Assembly: GCA_946478755.1 (NCBI GenBank)
Contig: CAMLDJ010000008.1
Coordinates: 1-55,584, forward strand
Origin: an uncultured Pedobacter sp.
GTDB lineage: Bacteria > Bacteroidota > Bacteroidia > Sphingobacteriales > Sphingobacteriaceae
Length of the DNA: 55,584 bases
Direction of reading: 5' to 3'
Of this stretch, positions 42,220 through 51,427 are shown in pieces; position 1 is the stretch's first letter; every line of letters begins with the position of its first letter. The notes under the pieces are model-generated. The model did no database searches. It saw only the letters and a list, made by a program, of their open reading frames with translations, and was not told the DNA's origin. A program made the translations under genes and the position numbers.

Positions 42220-45200
42220 ATGAACCTAAAAAGAAGAAATTTTATAAAGATCAGCTCCTTTGCCACAGCAAGTTTTGCGCTACTAGGGCCAAAGGGATCT
42301 GCTGCCATACCAAATGATGATTTACCAGAGATATCATCTGCAGCCAGGGAAGATCTGGCAAAAAACTTTGCTACGCCTCCAGATGCGTCCAAATCTTCCT
42401 GCTATTGGTGGTGGTTTAACGGCTTGGTAGACAAGGAAGGCATTACCCGGGATATGGATGAATTCAAGTCAAAGGGAATGGGAGAGGTGTTGTTGGTAAA
42501 CTCAGCTGGTGGCCTCGGTGGTGTGCCTTTTCCGCAGGGAGCTAAATTTATGTCCGAGGACTGGAAGGAACTTTACCGGCATGCCATGAAAGAAGCAAAA
42601 CGCGTGGGGATTGAAGTGGGCATCAATATGAGCTCGGGCTGGTGCATGGGTGGTCCATGGATTGAGCCGGAAAACTCCGGACGCTGGTATCTTCAGTCGG
42701 AAATGAGCTTAAGCGGTCCACGCAAATTTTCAGGCAACTTGCCATTACCGGGAAACAGGACGGGCTACGATAAAGTTTTCAATCCGCCAGGATTTAAAGA
42801 CTACATTGATCTTCCATTGGAAAAACTGGACTATCGTGATACAGCGATTGTGGCTATACCGGATACCGGAGGGCAAAATAACCGGATCACTGGCGATCGC
42901 GCAGAAGTCCTGGCCGCAAAGACCAATCATAGGGATCTGAGTAATTTTGCGAAGGCAAAGGAGGTGATGAATCCGGTAAAGCAGCCCTGGAACAACTCAT
43001 CAGCCGATAGGCCGATTCCAACGGAGCAAGTCATTGACCTTACAGATAAGGTAAAAGACGGTTACCTGGACTGGGAAGTGCCTGCCGGTAACTGGAAAAT
43101 CATTCGTACGGGACACCGGATGACAGGCTCCAGACTGATGATTGCACAACCGGAGGCAGACGGACTTTCCGTGGATTGGTTTGACCGCAAAGGGGTGGAA
43201 ATTCAGTTTCAGCACCTGGGTAAAATGTTTATTGAAGAAGCGGCAAAAGTAGGGAACAAACCAAAATATTTCTGCGATGACAGTTTTGAGGACGGTTTTC
43301 CCAATTGGACCGCAAAGATTATTGAGCACTTCCAAAATTACCGCGGTTATGATCCCAAACCGTATCTGCCTGTCCTGTCGGGTTATTTGATCGGAAGTGC
43401 AGAAATATCTGATCGCTTTTTGCATGATTACAGGAAAACGCTGGGAGACTGCATGGCCGATGAGCACTATAAGCGTTTTGCAGAACTTTGTCACGAGCAG
43501 AGCATGTTGGTGCAGAACGAGTCGGCAGGACCAAGCCGTTCGGGGACCATTTGTCTGGATGGACTTAAAAATCTCGGGCGCAGCGATTTTCCTATGGGCG
43601 AATTCTGGCTTGGACCAAATCATCAGGATGAAAGTACATTGACAGATGATAAGACCTACGGGGTCTCGAGACTGGATTATGGCCATAACAAAGTAACGAA
43701 AATGGTGGCTTCGGCATCACATATTTATGGTAAGGCAACCGCCTCTGCTGAGGCTTTTACGACCATGAGGCATTGGACGGATTACCCAGGTTCTTTGAAG
43801 CAGTCGCTGGACCGGGCATTCTGCGAAGGCATAAACCGCATCGCGATCCATACTTCTACGGCTACGCGTCCACAGGACGGTAAGCCAGGTTATGAATATG
43901 GTGCAGGTACGCATTTCAATCCGAATGTGACCTGGTGGGAAAAATCAGGGCCGTTCTTCGACTATATCGGGCGATCACAGTATTTGCTCCGGTCGGGTAA
44001 ATTTGTAGCAGATGTGCTTTTTTATAATGGAGATTGGGCACCCAATCTGGTGGAACAAAAACATGTAGATCCAGCGTTGGGTAAAGGTTACGACTATGAC
44101 GTATGCAACGAGGAAGTGCTGCTTACACGGGTAAGCGTGAAAAACGGCAGGTTAACTTTACCAGATGGCATGAGTTACCGGGTTTTGGTTTTGCCAGATA
44201 CGGAAAGAATGCCGCTTGCTGTGATTACCAAAATTAGCGGCCTTGTTAAACAGGGTGCAACCGTGATCGGGAGCAGACCGGTGATGGACTCTGGGCTCAA
44301 AAATTATCCGAAATGTGATGATGCAGTGAAAGTTACTGCCAGGCAACTATGGGGTAAAACGGATCAAAATAGTGTGAGGCTGAATAATTATGGCAAGGGG
44401 AGGGTTTTTGCCAAAGGATCAATCCGGGAGATATTAATAAATGACGGCATCCAGCCAGATTTTGAATATACAGGTGGGGACGGAGATCTTATCGATTTCA
44501 TTCACCGCAGTACTCCTGAAGCAGAAATTTACTTTGTTTCCAACAGACATGGTAAGCCGGTGCTTTCAAATTGTAGGTTCAGGGTTAAAAATCGTAATCC
44601 TGAAATCTGGGATCCGGTTTTGGGAACAATTAAAAAAGAAGTAAATTTTCGTGATGTAAATGGAAGGGTTGAAATTCTTTTGCAATTTGAGGCCTTCCAG
44701 TCCTGGTTTGTGGTGTTCCCTAAGCAGTCGGCAGTTGCCAGGAAAACAAGCCCCAATTTCCCCGACCTAATGCCTGTCAAGGAGCTGGAAGGTTCCTGGA
44801 ATGTTGCGTTCGATACCCAATGGGGCGGGCCGGAATCAGTAGTTTTTGACCACCTTGAGGATTGGAGCCGACACACCGATAACCGGATCAAATATTTTTC
44901 AGGGAAAGCCAGCTATACCAAAACCTTTGATTATGATGGACTTTTAAATAAGCCGGTTTACCTGGACCTGGGGGTCGTTAAAAATATAGCAGAGCTGAAG
45001 CTTAACGGTAAAACGCTGGGTGTGCTATGGACAAGCCCCTGGAGGATAGAGATCACCAAAGCATTGAAACAAAAAGACAATCGGCTGGAAATAGAAGTGA
45101 TCAATCTTTGGCCGAACCGGCTGATCGGAGATGCCGCTTTGCCTCAGGCACAGCGCGTCACCAATACAAATATCAGTTTTAAGAAAGACGCGCCGCTATT

Positions 45201-45246
45201 GCCATCAGGGCTATTGGGGCCTGTGGTTATTAAAATAGAAACCTGA
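42220..45246 (+). CDS. GH106-like alpha-L-rhamnosidase with twin-arginine signal
   Basis: 1008 residues. The N-terminus NLKRRNFIKISSFATASFALL is a good twin-arginine signal (Arg-Arg-x-Phe-Ile-Lys), so the folded enzyme would be exported by Tat. SCYWWWFNGLVDKEGITRDM, GMGEVLLVNSAGGLGG and INMSSGWCMGGPW are the opening signatures of the GH106 family of large rhamnosidases. The C-terminal part holds a galactose-binding-like fold (YLDLGVVKNIAELKLNGKTLG and VLWTSPWRIEITKAL). It likely removes rhamnose from linkages that GH78 does not cleave, for instance in pectin rhamnogalacturonan. It lies 14 bases after the GH78 gene and so is co-transcribed. Residue-level catalytic assignment was not attempted. 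Confidence 0.88.
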   Translation: MNLKRRNFIKISSFATASFALLGPKGSAAIPNDDLPEISSAAREDLAKNFATPPDASKSSCYWWWFNGLVDKEGITRDMDEFKSKGMGEVLLVNSAGGLGGVPFPQGAKFMSEDWKELYRHAMKEAKRVGIEVGINMSSGWCMGGPWIEPENSGRWYLQSEMSLSGPRKFSGNLPLPGNRTGYDKVFNPPGFKDYIDLPLEKLDYRDTAIVAIPDTGGQNNRITGDRAEVLAAKTNHRDLSNFAKAKEVMNPVKQPWNNSSADRPIPTEQVIDLTDKVKDGYLDWEVPAGNWKIIRTGHRMTGSRLMIAQPEADGLSVDWFDRKGVEIQFQHLGKMFIEEAAKVGNKPKYFCDDSFEDGFPNWTAKIIEHFQNYRGYDPKPYLPVLSGYLIGSAEISDRFLHDYRKTLGDCMADEHYKRFAELCHEQSMLVQNESAGPSRSGTICLDGLKNLGRSDFPMGEFWLGPNHQDESTLTDDKTYGVSRLDYGHNKVTKMVASASHIYGKATASAEAFTTMRHWTDYPGSLKQSLDRAFCEGINRIAIHTSTATRPQDGKPGYEYGAGTHFNPNVTWWEKSGPFFDYIGRSQYLLRSGKFVADVLFYNGDWAPNLVEQKHVDPALGKGYDYDVCNEEVLLTRVSVKNGRLTLPDGMSYRVLVLPDTERMPLAVITKISGLVKQGATVIGSRPVMDSGLKNYPKCDDAVKVTARQLWGKTDQNSVRLNNYGKGRVFAKGSIREILINDGIQPDFEYTGGDGDLIDFIHRSTPEAEIYFVSNRHGKPVLSNCRFRVKNRNPEIWDPVLGTIKKEVNFRDVNGRVEILLQFEAFQSWFVVFPKQSAVARKTSPNFPDLMPVKELEGSWNVAFDTQWGGPESVVFDHLEDWSRHTDNRIKYFSGKASYTKTFDYDGLLNKPVYLDLGVVKNIAELKLNGKTLGVLWTSPWRIEITKALKQKDNRLEIEVINLWPNRLIGDAALPQAQRVTNTNISFKKDAPLLPSGLLGPVVIKIET

Positions 45247-45248
45247 AT

Positions 45249-45283
45249 AAGCTTACCGCTTACAGAACACAACGAGTAAGCTT
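45249..45283 (+). other. stem-loop between the rhamnosidase genes and rhaT
   Basis: AAGCTTAC (45249-45256) and GTAAGCTT (45276-45283) form an 8-base-pair stem with a 19-base loop right after the GH106 stop. A short TTTTC run overlaps the 3' arm, so it may work as a weak terminator or RNA-processing stem separating the secreted enzymes from the catabolic genes. A third AAGCTT follows at 45287. No strong U-tract is present. Confidence 0.35.
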
Positions 45284-45358
45284 TTCAAGCTTCATCACCG
45301 ATAAAGAACAAATTATATACTGATGAAAAATAGGTGTAATTCAGTAAATTCGGGCATG

Positions 45359-45383
45359 ACAGTACATGACAGAAGTGTACTGT
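45359..45383 (+). promoter_or_regulatory. candidate operator upstream of rhaT (8-bp arms, 9-bp spacer)
   Basis: ACAGTACA (45359-45366) and TGTACTGT (45376-45383) are exact reverse complements separated by nine bases; arm centres are 17 bases apart, suiting a dimeric regulator. CATGACAG occurs twice, at 45355 and 45365, ten bases apart on the same strand, and once more upstream of the GH78 gene at 39343. The site lies about 40 bases before the rhaT ATG. The GntR-type regulator encoded in the same locus is the obvious candidate ligand, but this is inferred. Confidence 0.5.
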
Positions 45384-45424
45384 GATTGCTCTATTTTAGT
45401 CGGACCAAATTAAAAACCTTAAAC

Positions 45425-46504
45425 ATGCAGATTCTTTTAGGAGTTATTTTCCATTTCATCGGCGGCTTTGCCTCCGGTAGTTTTTATATCCCTTTTAAAA
45501 AAGTTAGAAGCTGGTCCTGGGAAACCTATTGGATCGTTGGGGGACTGTTCTCCTGGCTGATCGTTCCGCCTTTGGCTGCCTGGTTAACGATTCCTGGTTT
45601 CATGGACATCATTTTCCAGACTGATGGTAAAATATTACTGCTAACGTATTTCTTCGGTTTGTTATGGGGAATAGGGGGATTAACCTACGGTTTGGGTGTA
45701 CGTTACCTCGGTATCTCGTTGGGTAGTACCATTATCCTGGGCCTTTGCTCGGTATTTGGTGCTTTGATCCCTTCTTTGTATTATGATTTTAACCCGACAG
45801 CAGGTAAAGACAGTCTGTCCGATATGGCCGCCAGCCAATGGGGACAAATGGTATTGCTTGGCTTACTGGTATGCGTAATTGGCATTGTCATATGCGGACT
45901 GGCAGGAAGTATGAAAGAGAAAGACCTGGTGGCTGCAGGAAAAGCAGATCCTTCCAATAAAGAATATAAGCTCGGTATTGGATTGATCGTGTCCATTGTA
46001 TCAGGTGTTTTAAGCGCATGCTTTGCCTTTGGTATCGACGCGGGTAAGGATATGGCCCATCATGCCAATGAAGCATGGAAAGCAATCAATCCGGAACAGG
46101 GAGAGTTTCTTTTTCAGAACAACGTAACCTATGTGGTGATTTTATGGGGTGGCTTAACCACCAATTTATTTTGGTGTATGCTGTTAAATTTCCGCAATAA
46201 ATCCTTTGGTGATTATTCGGACAAAAAAGCGCCATTACTTAAAAACTATATCTTCTCTGCACTGGCAGGTACCACCTGGTTTTTGCAATTCTTCTTTTAT
46301 GGAATGGGAGAAAGTAAACTGGGTAACGGCGCAAGTGGATGGATCCTGCACATGGCTTGTATCATTCTGGTTGCCAATGGCTGGGGGCTGTTCTTTAAGG
46401 AATGGAGTGGCGTAAAGAAAAAGACTTTTGGTACCGTTATTTCAGGAATTATAATTCTTATCTTATCTATACTCATAGTGGGGTATGGAAATTCAATTAA
46501 ATAA
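45425..46504 (+). CDS. rhaT: L-rhamnose/proton symporter
   Basis: I choose the ATG at 45425 (359 residues), which begins the first membrane helix at once (MQILLGVIFHFIGGFASGSF); the in-frame ATG at 45386 lies between the operator repeat and adds 13 polar residues. About ten membrane segments follow. IPFKKVRSWSWETYWIVGG and LFSWLIVPPLAAWLTIP, then GIGGLTYGLGVRYLGISLG, are signatures of the RhaT family. It imports L-rhamnose with a proton across the inner membrane. The next gene's likely start (46533) lies 28 bases after its stop. The 178-base gap before it holds a candidate operator. Confidence 0.93.
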   Translation: MQILLGVIFHFIGGFASGSFYIPFKKVRSWSWETYWIVGGLFSWLIVPPLAAWLTIPGFMDIIFQTDGKILLLTYFFGLLWGIGGLTYGLGVRYLGISLGSTIILGLCSVFGALIPSLYYDFNPTAGKDSLSDMAASQWGQMVLLGLLVCVIGIVICGLAGSMKEKDLVAAGKADPSNKEYKLGIGLIVSIVSGVLSACFAFGIDAGKDMAHHANEAWKAINPEQGEFLFQNNVTYVVILWGGLTTNLFWCMLLNFRNKSFGDYSDKKAPLLKNYIFSALAGTTWFLQFFFYGMGESKLGNGASGWILHMACIILVANGWGLFFKEWSGVKKKTFGTVISGIIILILSILIVGYGNSIK

Positions 46505-46532
46505 AACAAAAACAATTAATTTAAATACTTTT

Positions 46533-48653
46533 ATGAGTACTCGGACAACTGATTTTAAACATGTAAGCTATTTGTGGGATGAAGCAAAGGCTGCGGAAAT
46601 GGCCGGTGATGAAGTGGCACTGTTAATCTACCGTTCAAATTTATTAGGTGCTGATTTGCGTTTAACCAATTATGGGGGAGGCAATACTTCATGTAAGGCG
46701 ATCGCTAAAGATCCGCTTACGGGAGAAGATGCAGAAATTATGTGGGTAAAAGGATCTGGTGGAGATCTGGGAACTTTAAAAAGAAGCGGACTTGCAGCTT
46801 TATATGTAGACCGCCTGCGTAACCTTAAAAATATCTACAGAGGCCTGTCCCATGAAGATGAAATGGTGGAACTTTTTAACCATTGCATATACGACCTGCA
46901 GTCTAAAGCGCCATCTATTGACACACCTTTGCATGGCTTTTTGCCATTTGCACATATTGATCACCTGCACCCGGATGCAGCAATCGCTATTGCCGCAGCT
47001 AAAGATGGGGAACGTATTACTAAAGAATTGTTTAACGGAACAATTGGCTGGGTGCCATGGCAAAAACCTGGTTTTGAGCTGGGTCTGATGCTTCGCCAGT
47101 GCCTGGATGAAAATCCTGGTATCAGAGGTATTATGTTAGGTTCCCATGGCTTGTTTACCTGGGGCAATACCGCTTACGAGAGTTATATCAATACGCTTGA
47201 GGTTATCGAGAAGTGTGCAGAATACCTGGAAGAAAACTATGGCAAAAAAGGTCCCGTATTTGGTGGCCGGAAAATAGAAAGCGCAGAAAAGGAACAACGG
47301 AACAAACAGGCTGCGGCTATCGCTCCGGTATTGAGAGGTTTCTGCTCAAGCGAAAGACATATGGTTGGTCATTTTACCGATGATGCCAGGGTATTGGAAT
47401 TTATCAATTCTAATGATCTTGATCGCCTTGCACCATTAGGTACAAGCTGTCCTGACCACTTTTTACGCACCAAGATCAGTCCGCTGGTATTGAAACTGGA
47501 GCCTAATGAAGATCTTACTGACATTAAATCATTAAAGGAAAGATTAGCGCCTGAATTTGAAGCTTACAGAAAAATGTATGCTGAATATTACAATTCATGC
47601 AAACACAGCAATAGCCCTGCAATACGCGATGCCAATCCCGTAATTATTCTTTATCCAGGTATCGGAATGTTCTCTTTTTCGAAAGACAAACAAACTGCCA
47701 GGGTAGCAGCGGAATTCTACACCAATGCCATCAACGTAATGAAAGGCGCAGAAGCCATTTCTGAATACACTTCTTTACCGAGACAGGAAGCGTTTAACAT
47801 TGAATATTGGTTGCTGGAAGAAGCGAAGCTGCAAAGAATGCCTAAGCCGAAACCGCTTTCAGGAAAGATTGCCCTGATTACCGGAAGTGCTGGTGGTATT
47901 GGAAAGGCTATTGCCCGTAAGTTTGTAGAAGAAGGCGCCGTAGTGGTGCTGAACGATATGAATGCCGAACGTTTGCAAGGTGCCGGAGAGGAGTTTACCG
48001 CTAAATTTGGTAAGGACAGCTATGCGACTGCGGTGCTGAACGTAACCAGTGCTGAAGATATTGCTGCCGCCTTTGATGTTGCTGCGCTTGCTTTTGGCGG
48101 TGTAGACATTGTGGTGAACAATGCTGGTCTTTCGATCTCAAAAACCATAGCAGACCATACTGAAAAAGATTGGGACCTGCTATATGATGTACTGGTAAAA
48201 GGTCAGTTCTTTATCACCCAGGCCGCTGCGGCAGTCATGCAGAAACAGGAAATAGGTGGCGATATCCTAAACATTGTGAGCAAAAATGCGCTGGTTAGCG
48301 GGCCAAATAATGCAGGTTATGGTAGTGCTAAGGCTGCTCAGCTGCACCTAAGCAGATTGAATGCTGCTGAACTGGGTGCAGACGGTATACGTGTAAATGT
48401 GGTTAACCCAGATGCAGTGATCAGTGATAGCAACATCTGGGCCGGTGGCTGGGCTGAAGGTCGTGCAAAAGCTTACGGAATTACCGTTGCTGAGTTGCCT
48501 GCTTATTACGCAAAGCGTACCTTGCTGAATGAAATAATTTTGCCGGATGATATTGCCAATGCTTGCTTCGCTTTTGTGGGTGGACTGCTAAACAAATCAA
48601 CCGGTAATGTATTAAATGTGGACGGTGGTGTAGCTAATGCCTTTGTCCGTTAA
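46533..48653 (+). CDS. rhaEW: bifunctional rhamnulose-1-phosphate aldolase / L-lactaldehyde dehydrogenase
   Basis: I choose the ATG at 46533 (706 residues, MSTRTTDFKHVSYLWD); a start at 46485 would overlap rhaT by 20 bases and add a polar tail. The N-terminal class II aldolase part has LRLTNYGGGNTSCKA, MWVKGSGGDLGTL and the metal-ligand histidines in HGFLPFAHIDHLHPDA. From about residue 445 a short-chain dehydrogenase follows: ALITGSAGGIGKAIARKF, VDIVVNNAGLSIS and NAGYGSAKAAQLH (Tyr-x3-Lys). Enzymes of this fusion, called RhaEW (YuxG in Bacillus), cleave rhamnulose-1-phosphate to dihydroxyacetone phosphate and L-lactaldehyde and then oxidise the latter to L-lactate. The isomerase and kinase genes follow directly. 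Confidence 0.92.
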   Translation: MSTRTTDFKHVSYLWDEAKAAEMAGDEVALLIYRSNLLGADLRLTNYGGGNTSCKAIAKDPLTGEDAEIMWVKGSGGDLGTLKRSGLAALYVDRLRNLKNIYRGLSHEDEMVELFNHCIYDLQSKAPSIDTPLHGFLPFAHIDHLHPDAAIAIAAAKDGERITKELFNGTIGWVPWQKPGFELGLMLRQCLDENPGIRGIMLGSHGLFTWGNTAYESYINTLEVIEKCAEYLEENYGKKGPVFGGRKIESAEKEQRNKQAAAIAPVLRGFCSSERHMVGHFTDDARVLEFINSNDLDRLAPLGTSCPDHFLRTKISPLVLKLEPNEDLTDIKSLKERLAPEFEAYRKMYAEYYNSCKHSNSPAIRDANPVIILYPGIGMFSFSKDKQTARVAAEFYTNAINVMKGAEAISEYTSLPRQEAFNIEYWLLEEAKLQRMPKPKPLSGKIALITGSAGGIGKAIARKFVEEGAVVVLNDMNAERLQGAGEEFTAKFGKDSYATAVLNVTSAEDIAAAFDVAALAFGGVDIVVNNAGLSISKTIADHTEKDWDLLYDVLVKGQFFITQAAAAVMQKQEIGGDILNIVSKNALVSGPNNAGYGSAKAAQLHLSRLNAAELGADGIRVNVVNPDAVISDSNIWAGGWAEGRAKAYGITVAELPAYYAKRTLLNEIILPDDIANACFAFVGGLLNKSTGNVLNVDGGVANAFVR

Positions 48654-48664
48654 AAAAATAAGAA

Positions 48665-49939
48665 ATGAAACTAGAAAATCATCAGATAGAATCACACAAT
48701 AGCGAACTTTTGCCTAAACATCAGCGTAAGCTGGCTTTTGTTACAGACGAAGTTGCAAATGCACAGGAAATCATTCAAAAGCTGGTTGATTTCCAGATTG
48801 GAATTCCAAGTTGGGCACTGGGTACTGGAGGAACACGTTTCGGACGCTTTTCTTCAGGTGGTGAACCCCGCAATATCGAAGAGAAAATTGAAGATATAGG
48901 CCTGCTGCATAAACTGAATGCAGCAAGTGGATCAATCTCGCTGCATATTCCCTGGGATACCGCAGATAATGTACCTGCCATTAAGGCACTGGTTGCACAG
49001 CACGGCTTAAGTTTTGATGCCATGAACTCTAATACGTTTCAGGATCAGGCCAACCAGCCATACAGCTATAAATTTGGCTCTTTGCAGCATGTAGATAAAG
49101 CCGTAAGAAAGCAGGCAATTGAACACAATATTGAGGTGATCCGCCAGGGGGTGGAACTGGGTTCTAAAGCACTTACCGTGTGGTTGGCCGATGGTTCGTG
49201 CTTTCCGGGACAACTGAACTTCAGAAAAGCCTTCCAAAACACGTTGGAAAGTCTGCAGGAAATATATGCGGCTTTGCCGGCCGACTGGAAAGTATTTGTT
49301 GAGTACAAAGCTTTCGAGCCAAACTTCTATTCTACAACAGTTGGCGACTGGGGACAATCTTTATTGTATGCTACTAAACTGGGGCCTAAAGCCTTTACCT
49401 TGGTAGATCTTGGTCACCATTTGCCAAATGCAAATATCGAGCAGATCGTTTCCTTGTTGCTGATGGAAGGAAAACTGGGCGGTTTCCATTTTAACGATTC
49501 TAAATACGGTGATGATGATTTAACCGCAGGCAGCATGAAACCTTACCAGCTGTTCCTGATCTTCAATGAACTGGTTGAAGGAATGGACGCACGTGGTATG
49601 AACCATCGCGAAGATCTGGGCTGGATGATCGATGCATCTCATAATGTTAAGGATCCCCTGGAAGACCTTTTGCAATCTGTTGAAGCCATTATGCTCGCTT
49701 ATGCACAGGCATTATCAGTAGATCGTGCAGCATTGCAACAGGCACAGGCCGAAAACGATGTTGCCCGTGCACAAGAAGTCCTTCAGCAGGCATTTCGTAC
49801 AGATTTGCGCCCACTGGTAGCGGAAGCTCGTTTGCGCGCAGGTGCAGCCTTAGCGCCGCTTGAGCTGTTCAGGAATAGTAATGTAAGACAAGAATTGATA
49901 AAAAGCCGTGGTTTAAAAACTGTAGCAACTGGATTATAA
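48665..49939 (+). CDS. rhaI: L-rhamnose isomerase, RhaI type
   Basis: 424 residues, an (alpha/beta)8 sugar isomerase of the non-E. coli RhaI type. It has IGIPSWALGTGGTRFGRF, HIPWDTADNVPA, and SNTFQDQANQPYSYKFGSL. The active-site segments are KALTVWLADGSCFPGQ, WKVFVEYKAFEPNFYSTTV (the glutamate metal ligand), TLVDLGHHLPNANIE and GGFHFNDSKYGDDD, supplying the expected acidic and histidine ligands for a divalent metal. It interconverts L-rhamnose and L-rhamnulose in the cytoplasm. It sits 11 bases after the aldolase gene and three bases before the kinase gene, so the three catabolic enzymes form one translation-coupled block. Confidence 0.92.
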   Translation: MKLENHQIESHNSELLPKHQRKLAFVTDEVANAQEIIQKLVDFQIGIPSWALGTGGTRFGRFSSGGEPRNIEEKIEDIGLLHKLNAASGSISLHIPWDTADNVPAIKALVAQHGLSFDAMNSNTFQDQANQPYSYKFGSLQHVDKAVRKQAIEHNIEVIRQGVELGSKALTVWLADGSCFPGQLNFRKAFQNTLESLQEIYAALPADWKVFVEYKAFEPNFYSTTVGDWGQSLLYATKLGPKAFTLVDLGHHLPNANIEQIVSLLLMEGKLGGFHFNDSKYGDDDLTAGSMKPYQLFLIFNELVEGMDARGMNHREDLGWMIDASHNVKDPLEDLLQSVEAIMLAYAQALSVDRAALQQAQAENDVARAQEVLQQAFRTDLRPLVAEARLRAGAALAPLELFRNSNVRQELIKSRGLKTVATGL

Positions 49940-49942
49940 TTA

Positions 49943-51346
49943 ATGGGATTAAAGATGAAGCCGACTCCTGTAATAGCTGTGTTTGATGTAGGTAAAACAA
50001 ATAAGAAACTGTTTCTCTTTGATGAACAGTATAAGATTGTTTTCGAAAGATCGGCCAGGTTCCTGGAGACAGTTGATGAGGATGGAGACCCTTGCGAGAA
50101 CCTGGAAAGCTTAAGGCTGTCAATTTTTGATTCCCTTAGGGAAGTGTTTAAAAATCCTGCCTTTGAGGTAAAGTCCATCAATTTTGCGACCTATGGGGCC
50201 AGCTTTGTGTACATCGATGAGGATGGCAAACCGCTGGCGCCACTTTACAATTACCTCAAGGAATATCCGCAGGCTTTGCTGGATCAGTTTTACAATACTT
50301 ATGGTGGAACAGCTGAGTTTTCCAACCGCACGGCCTCCCCGGTTCTTGGAAGCCTGAACTCGGGAATGCAGCTCTACCGCATAAAGTATGAAAAGCCTGA
50401 GCTGTTTAAGCAAATAAAGTATGCGCTTCACCTTCCGCAGTACTTAAGTTATCTGATTTCCGGAGAGGCCTATTCTGATATTACGAGTATAGGATGCCAC
50501 ACCAACTTGTGGGATTTTACAAAAAATGATTACCATGAATGGGTTAGAAAAGAAGGTATTATCGATAAGCTGGCACCCATTGTGGCTTCTGACAGTGTGA
50601 TACCGGCTGCCTTCCCAGGCAATAATTATGCAGTGGGACCTGGTTTTCATGATAGTTCGGCCGCATTGGTTCCTTACCTGGTTAATTTCCATGAACCTTT
50701 TGTGCTGCTTTCTACCGGTACATGGTGCATCAGCTTAAATCCATTCAATTCCACTCCGCTTACTGCTGAAGAACTCGAGAACGACTGCCTTTGTTATCTG
50801 CAGTACGAAGGTAAGCCCGTGAAAGCCTCGCGGCTTTTTGCTGGATATGAACATGAGCAGCAGGTGAAAAGAATTGCGGCACACTTTGGTACAGATGTAA
50901 TTGCGTATCGCTCCGTTCCATTCGATCCTAAGCTGATCGAGCAGATCAAGCTGATGAATAAAGGAACTGAGCTTACCGAAGAGATCTCCAAAGGTCTGAA
51001 AGAATCTCCTTTTGCAAAAAGGGATCTCCATGCTTATCCTTCAGCTATAATGGCTTATCATCAGCTGATCTTGGATCTGGTAAATCAGCAATTCATTTCA
51101 ACGAGCAGGGTGCTTAATGGGACAGAAGTAAAACGGATATTTGTAGATGGCGGCTTTAGCAAGAACTCGATATTTATGAACTTACTCGCCACTGCTTTCC
51201 CGGAGTTGGAGGTGTTTGCTGCATACATGGCGCAGGCCACAGCGGTTGGTGCAGCGCTGGCGATCCATAAATCCTGGAACACAAAAGCTTTACCTAATGA
51301 TATCATTGAATTGAAATATTATGCCGGGGGAACCGTTTTATACTAA
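49943..51346 (+). CDS. rhamnulokinase (FGGY family)
   Basis: 467 residues. FDVGKTNKKLFLFDEQYK is the N-terminal phosphate-binding loop of the FGGY kinase family. INFATYGASFVYIDEDGKPL holds the conserved sugar-site region. STGTWCISLNPF is the second ATPase-fold element and FVDGGFSKNSIFMNLLA the adenosine-site motif. It would phosphorylate L-rhamnulose at O1. The identity as rhamnulokinase and not a general sugar kinase comes from its place directly after rhaI and rhaEW. The start is either 49943 or the ATG at 49955; both lie behind the rhaI stop. A stem-loop follows 20 bases after its stop. Confidence 0.9.
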   Translation: MGLKMKPTPVIAVFDVGKTNKKLFLFDEQYKIVFERSARFLETVDEDGDPCENLESLRLSIFDSLREVFKNPAFEVKSINFATYGASFVYIDEDGKPLAPLYNYLKEYPQALLDQFYNTYGGTAEFSNRTASPVLGSLNSGMQLYRIKYEKPELFKQIKYALHLPQYLSYLISGEAYSDITSIGCHTNLWDFTKNDYHEWVRKEGIIDKLAPIVASDSVIPAAFPGNNYAVGPGFHDSSAALVPYLVNFHEPFVLLSTGTWCISLNPFNSTPLTAEELENDCLCYLQYEGKPVKASRLFAGYEHEQQVKRIAAHFGTDVIAYRSVPFDPKLIEQIKLMNKGTELTEEISKGLKESPFAKRDLHAYPSAIMAYHQLILDLVNQQFISTSRVLNGTEVKRIFVDGGFSKNSIFMNLLATAFPELEVFAAYMAQATAVGAALAIHKSWNTKALPNDIIELKYYAGGTVLY

Positions 51347-51366
51347 ATTAGTGCTATATTAATCTT

Positions 51367-51391
51367 TAGAGCCGGTATGCCGCCGGCTCTA
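51367..51391 (+). terminator. stem-loop after the rhamnulokinase gene
   Basis: TAGAGCCGG (51367-51375) and CCGGCTCTA (51383-51391) form a perfect 9-base-pair G+C-rich stem with a 7-base loop, 20 bases after the kinase stop. It is followed by TTGGTTTAAAATA, so the U-run is weak and termination may be partial. It separates the catabolic genes from the regulator gene 36 bases further on. Confidence 0.68.
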
Positions 51392-51427
51392 TTGGTTTAA
51401 AATAAAACCTAGCGCATAATAGAACGA

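Noticed and set aside
43000..43686. 228-codon open frame on the minus strand inside the GH106-like gene
   Set aside because: It lies wholly inside a strongly supported coding region on the other strand, has no recognisable domain, and its composition fits an antisense shadow.
49783..50181. 132-codon minus-strand frame across the rhaI-kinase junction
   Set aside because: It is antisense to two well-supported catabolic genes and has no recognisable features.
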